From: Alphaproteobacteria bacterium
GTDB lineage: Bacteria; Pseudomonadota; Alphaproteobacteria; UBA828
Direction: 5' to 3'
DNA length: 6,535 bases
Assembly (NCBI GenBank): GCA_030604165.1
Contig: JAUVWK010000160.1
Location: 1-6,535 of the forward strand
The position numbers and the translations under genes were made by a program. This document shows, in pieces, positions 5,976 to 6,535 of the stretch. Numbering within the stretch: position 1 is the stretch's first letter; each line of letters opens with the position of its first letter. The notes beneath the pieces were generated by a model. That model made no database searches. It saw only the letters and a program-made list of their open reading frames with translations, and was not told the origin of the DNA.

Positions 5976-6386
5976 ATGACCTGGAAGCCCTGCTCGGCAC
6001 TGTCACTGGCCGGCTTGCTGGTGGGCCTCGCGGCTGGCGGTGCGGCGTTTGCCGCCGAGCCGGAGCAAGACGCTCACGCCGGTCACGACATGGCGGCGAT
6101 GGCGCCGGCCATAAGCGACGGCGCGTGGTCCTATCGCGACCGGGACAACCCGCGCATGGACATGCAGCGGCGCTGGCGGATGGTGCCGTCGCCCGGCAAT
6201 GCAAGTTTGTTCCTATCGAGCGCCGGCATGACGCGCGGCGAGCGTTGCGCCGCGCTCGGCGGCGCGCACCACGTCATGGTCGACCGGGCGTTGCGCGCGG
6301 CCTGCGGCGAGCCGTCCGCGCCGCCGATGGCGTCCGGCGCCGCCCATGACATGGATCATGGCGCCCACGGCGCCCAACACAATTAA
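5976..6386 (+). CDS. Secreted His/Met-rich protein, probable copper binder
   Basis: A 136-residue protein with a Sec signal (hydrophobic 7-26, cleavage near AFAA-EPEQ at 27/28). The mature N-terminus has HAGHDMAAM at 34-42 and the C-terminus HDMDHGAHGAQHN at 124-136, clusters of His and Met typical of periplasmic copper-binding proteins; NPRMDMQRRWRM at 58-69 adds more Met. The middle is not low-complexity: about residues 75-112 could form two helices with C91 and C110, possibly joined by a disulfide, and HH at 98-99. I recognise no family. It is the fourth gene of the cluster, 17 bases after the barrel stop, or overlapping it as TGATG if the ATG at 5958 is used, and 25 bases before the next gene. 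A role in binding or handing over periplasmic copper is inferred from composition and neighbours. Confidence 0.8.
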   Translation: MTWKPCSALSLAGLLVGLAAGGAAFAAEPEQDAHAGHDMAAMAPAISDGAWSYRDRDNPRMDMQRRWRMVPSPGNASLFLSSAGMTRGERCAALGGAHHVMVDRALRAACGEPSAPPMASGAAHDMDHGAHGAQHN

Positions 6387-6411
6387 TCGCCTGACGGAAG
6401 GGAGTGAACCG

Positions 6412-6535
6412 ATGAAGCTCAAACGATTGGCAGTTGCCTTGGCAGGTGCCTTGGCGGTGGCGGGCCCGTTGGCGGCAGCGCTGCCGCAGGCGGCGTCCGC
6501 CGAGACCGTTATCGTGAAGATGATGTTCAACGAGG
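6412..6535 (+). CDS. Secreted protein, probable cupredoxin (cut by window edge)
   Basis: Only the first 41 residues are present. The ATG at 6412 follows AGGGAG (6399-6404) by seven bases, a strong ribosome site. Residues 1-30 form a clear Sec signal (MKLKR, then an Ala/Leu/Val/Gly-rich core, then QAASA), with cleavage expected between A30 and E31. The mature protein opens ETVIVKMMFNE, which resembles the first beta-strand of plastocyanin- or azurin-like cupredoxins (often a short V-x-V-x-M/F strand), but the copper ligands lie beyond the window. Its position as fifth gene after the oxidase, barrel and His/Met-rich genes favours a small blue-copper electron carrier or copper chaperone. The family call is tentative; the existence of an exported protein is well supported. 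Confidence 0.6.
   Translation, partial: MKLKRLAVALAGALAVAGPLAAALPQAASAETVIVKMMFNE

Overview
The window is GC-rich, with the codon use and gene neighbourhood of an alphaproteobacterium. The strongest pointer is a conserved block on the minus strand, argH - lptM-type lipoprotein - lysA, with a tlpA-type thioredoxin gene divergent from argH. The species cannot be named from the sequence alone. A Tat signal, a lipobox, Sec signals and a beta-barrel gene all indicate a Gram-negative envelope.

Left third (1-1908, minus strand): the 5' part of lysA (cut by the window edge), a 52-residue lipoprotein of the LptM/YifL type, and a complete argH. The three are tightly packed (a 4-base ATGA overlap and a 27-base gap) and look like one transcript for the last steps of arginine and lysine synthesis plus an envelope lipoprotein. 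A possible promoter lies at 1975-2002. A divergent gene at 2096-2725 encodes a TlpA-like periplasmic thiol-disulfide protein with a WCAPC active site.

Right part (about 2833-6535, plus strand): a compact five-gene cluster that looks devoted to extracytoplasmic copper. It begins with a likely MerR/CueR-type promoter at 2833-2862, whose dyad has the same geometry as the classical copA operator. The genes are a small exported CxxxCxxC protein, a Tat-exported two-domain multicopper oxidase, an outer-membrane beta-barrel protein broken by a one-base frameshift near 5119, a secreted His/Met-rich protein, and the start of a second secreted protein that may be a cupredoxin. The last four are separated by 25 bases or fewer and have good ribosome binding sites. 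The 112-base gap between the first two contains four consecutive stem-loops.

The most unusual item is the oxidase. All eight trinuclear-centre histidines can be seen, but the type 1 copper cysteine is in the N-terminal domain (HCH at 190-192), while the C-terminal domain has HDH where a cysteine is expected. This is the arrangement of two-domain oxidases with the blue copper site in domain 1, which work as trimers. The working model, which is inference, is copper-induced expression of an oxidase and copper-binding partners in the periplasm, with a barrel protein in the outer membrane and small Cys- and His/Met-rich proteins binding or delivering the metal.
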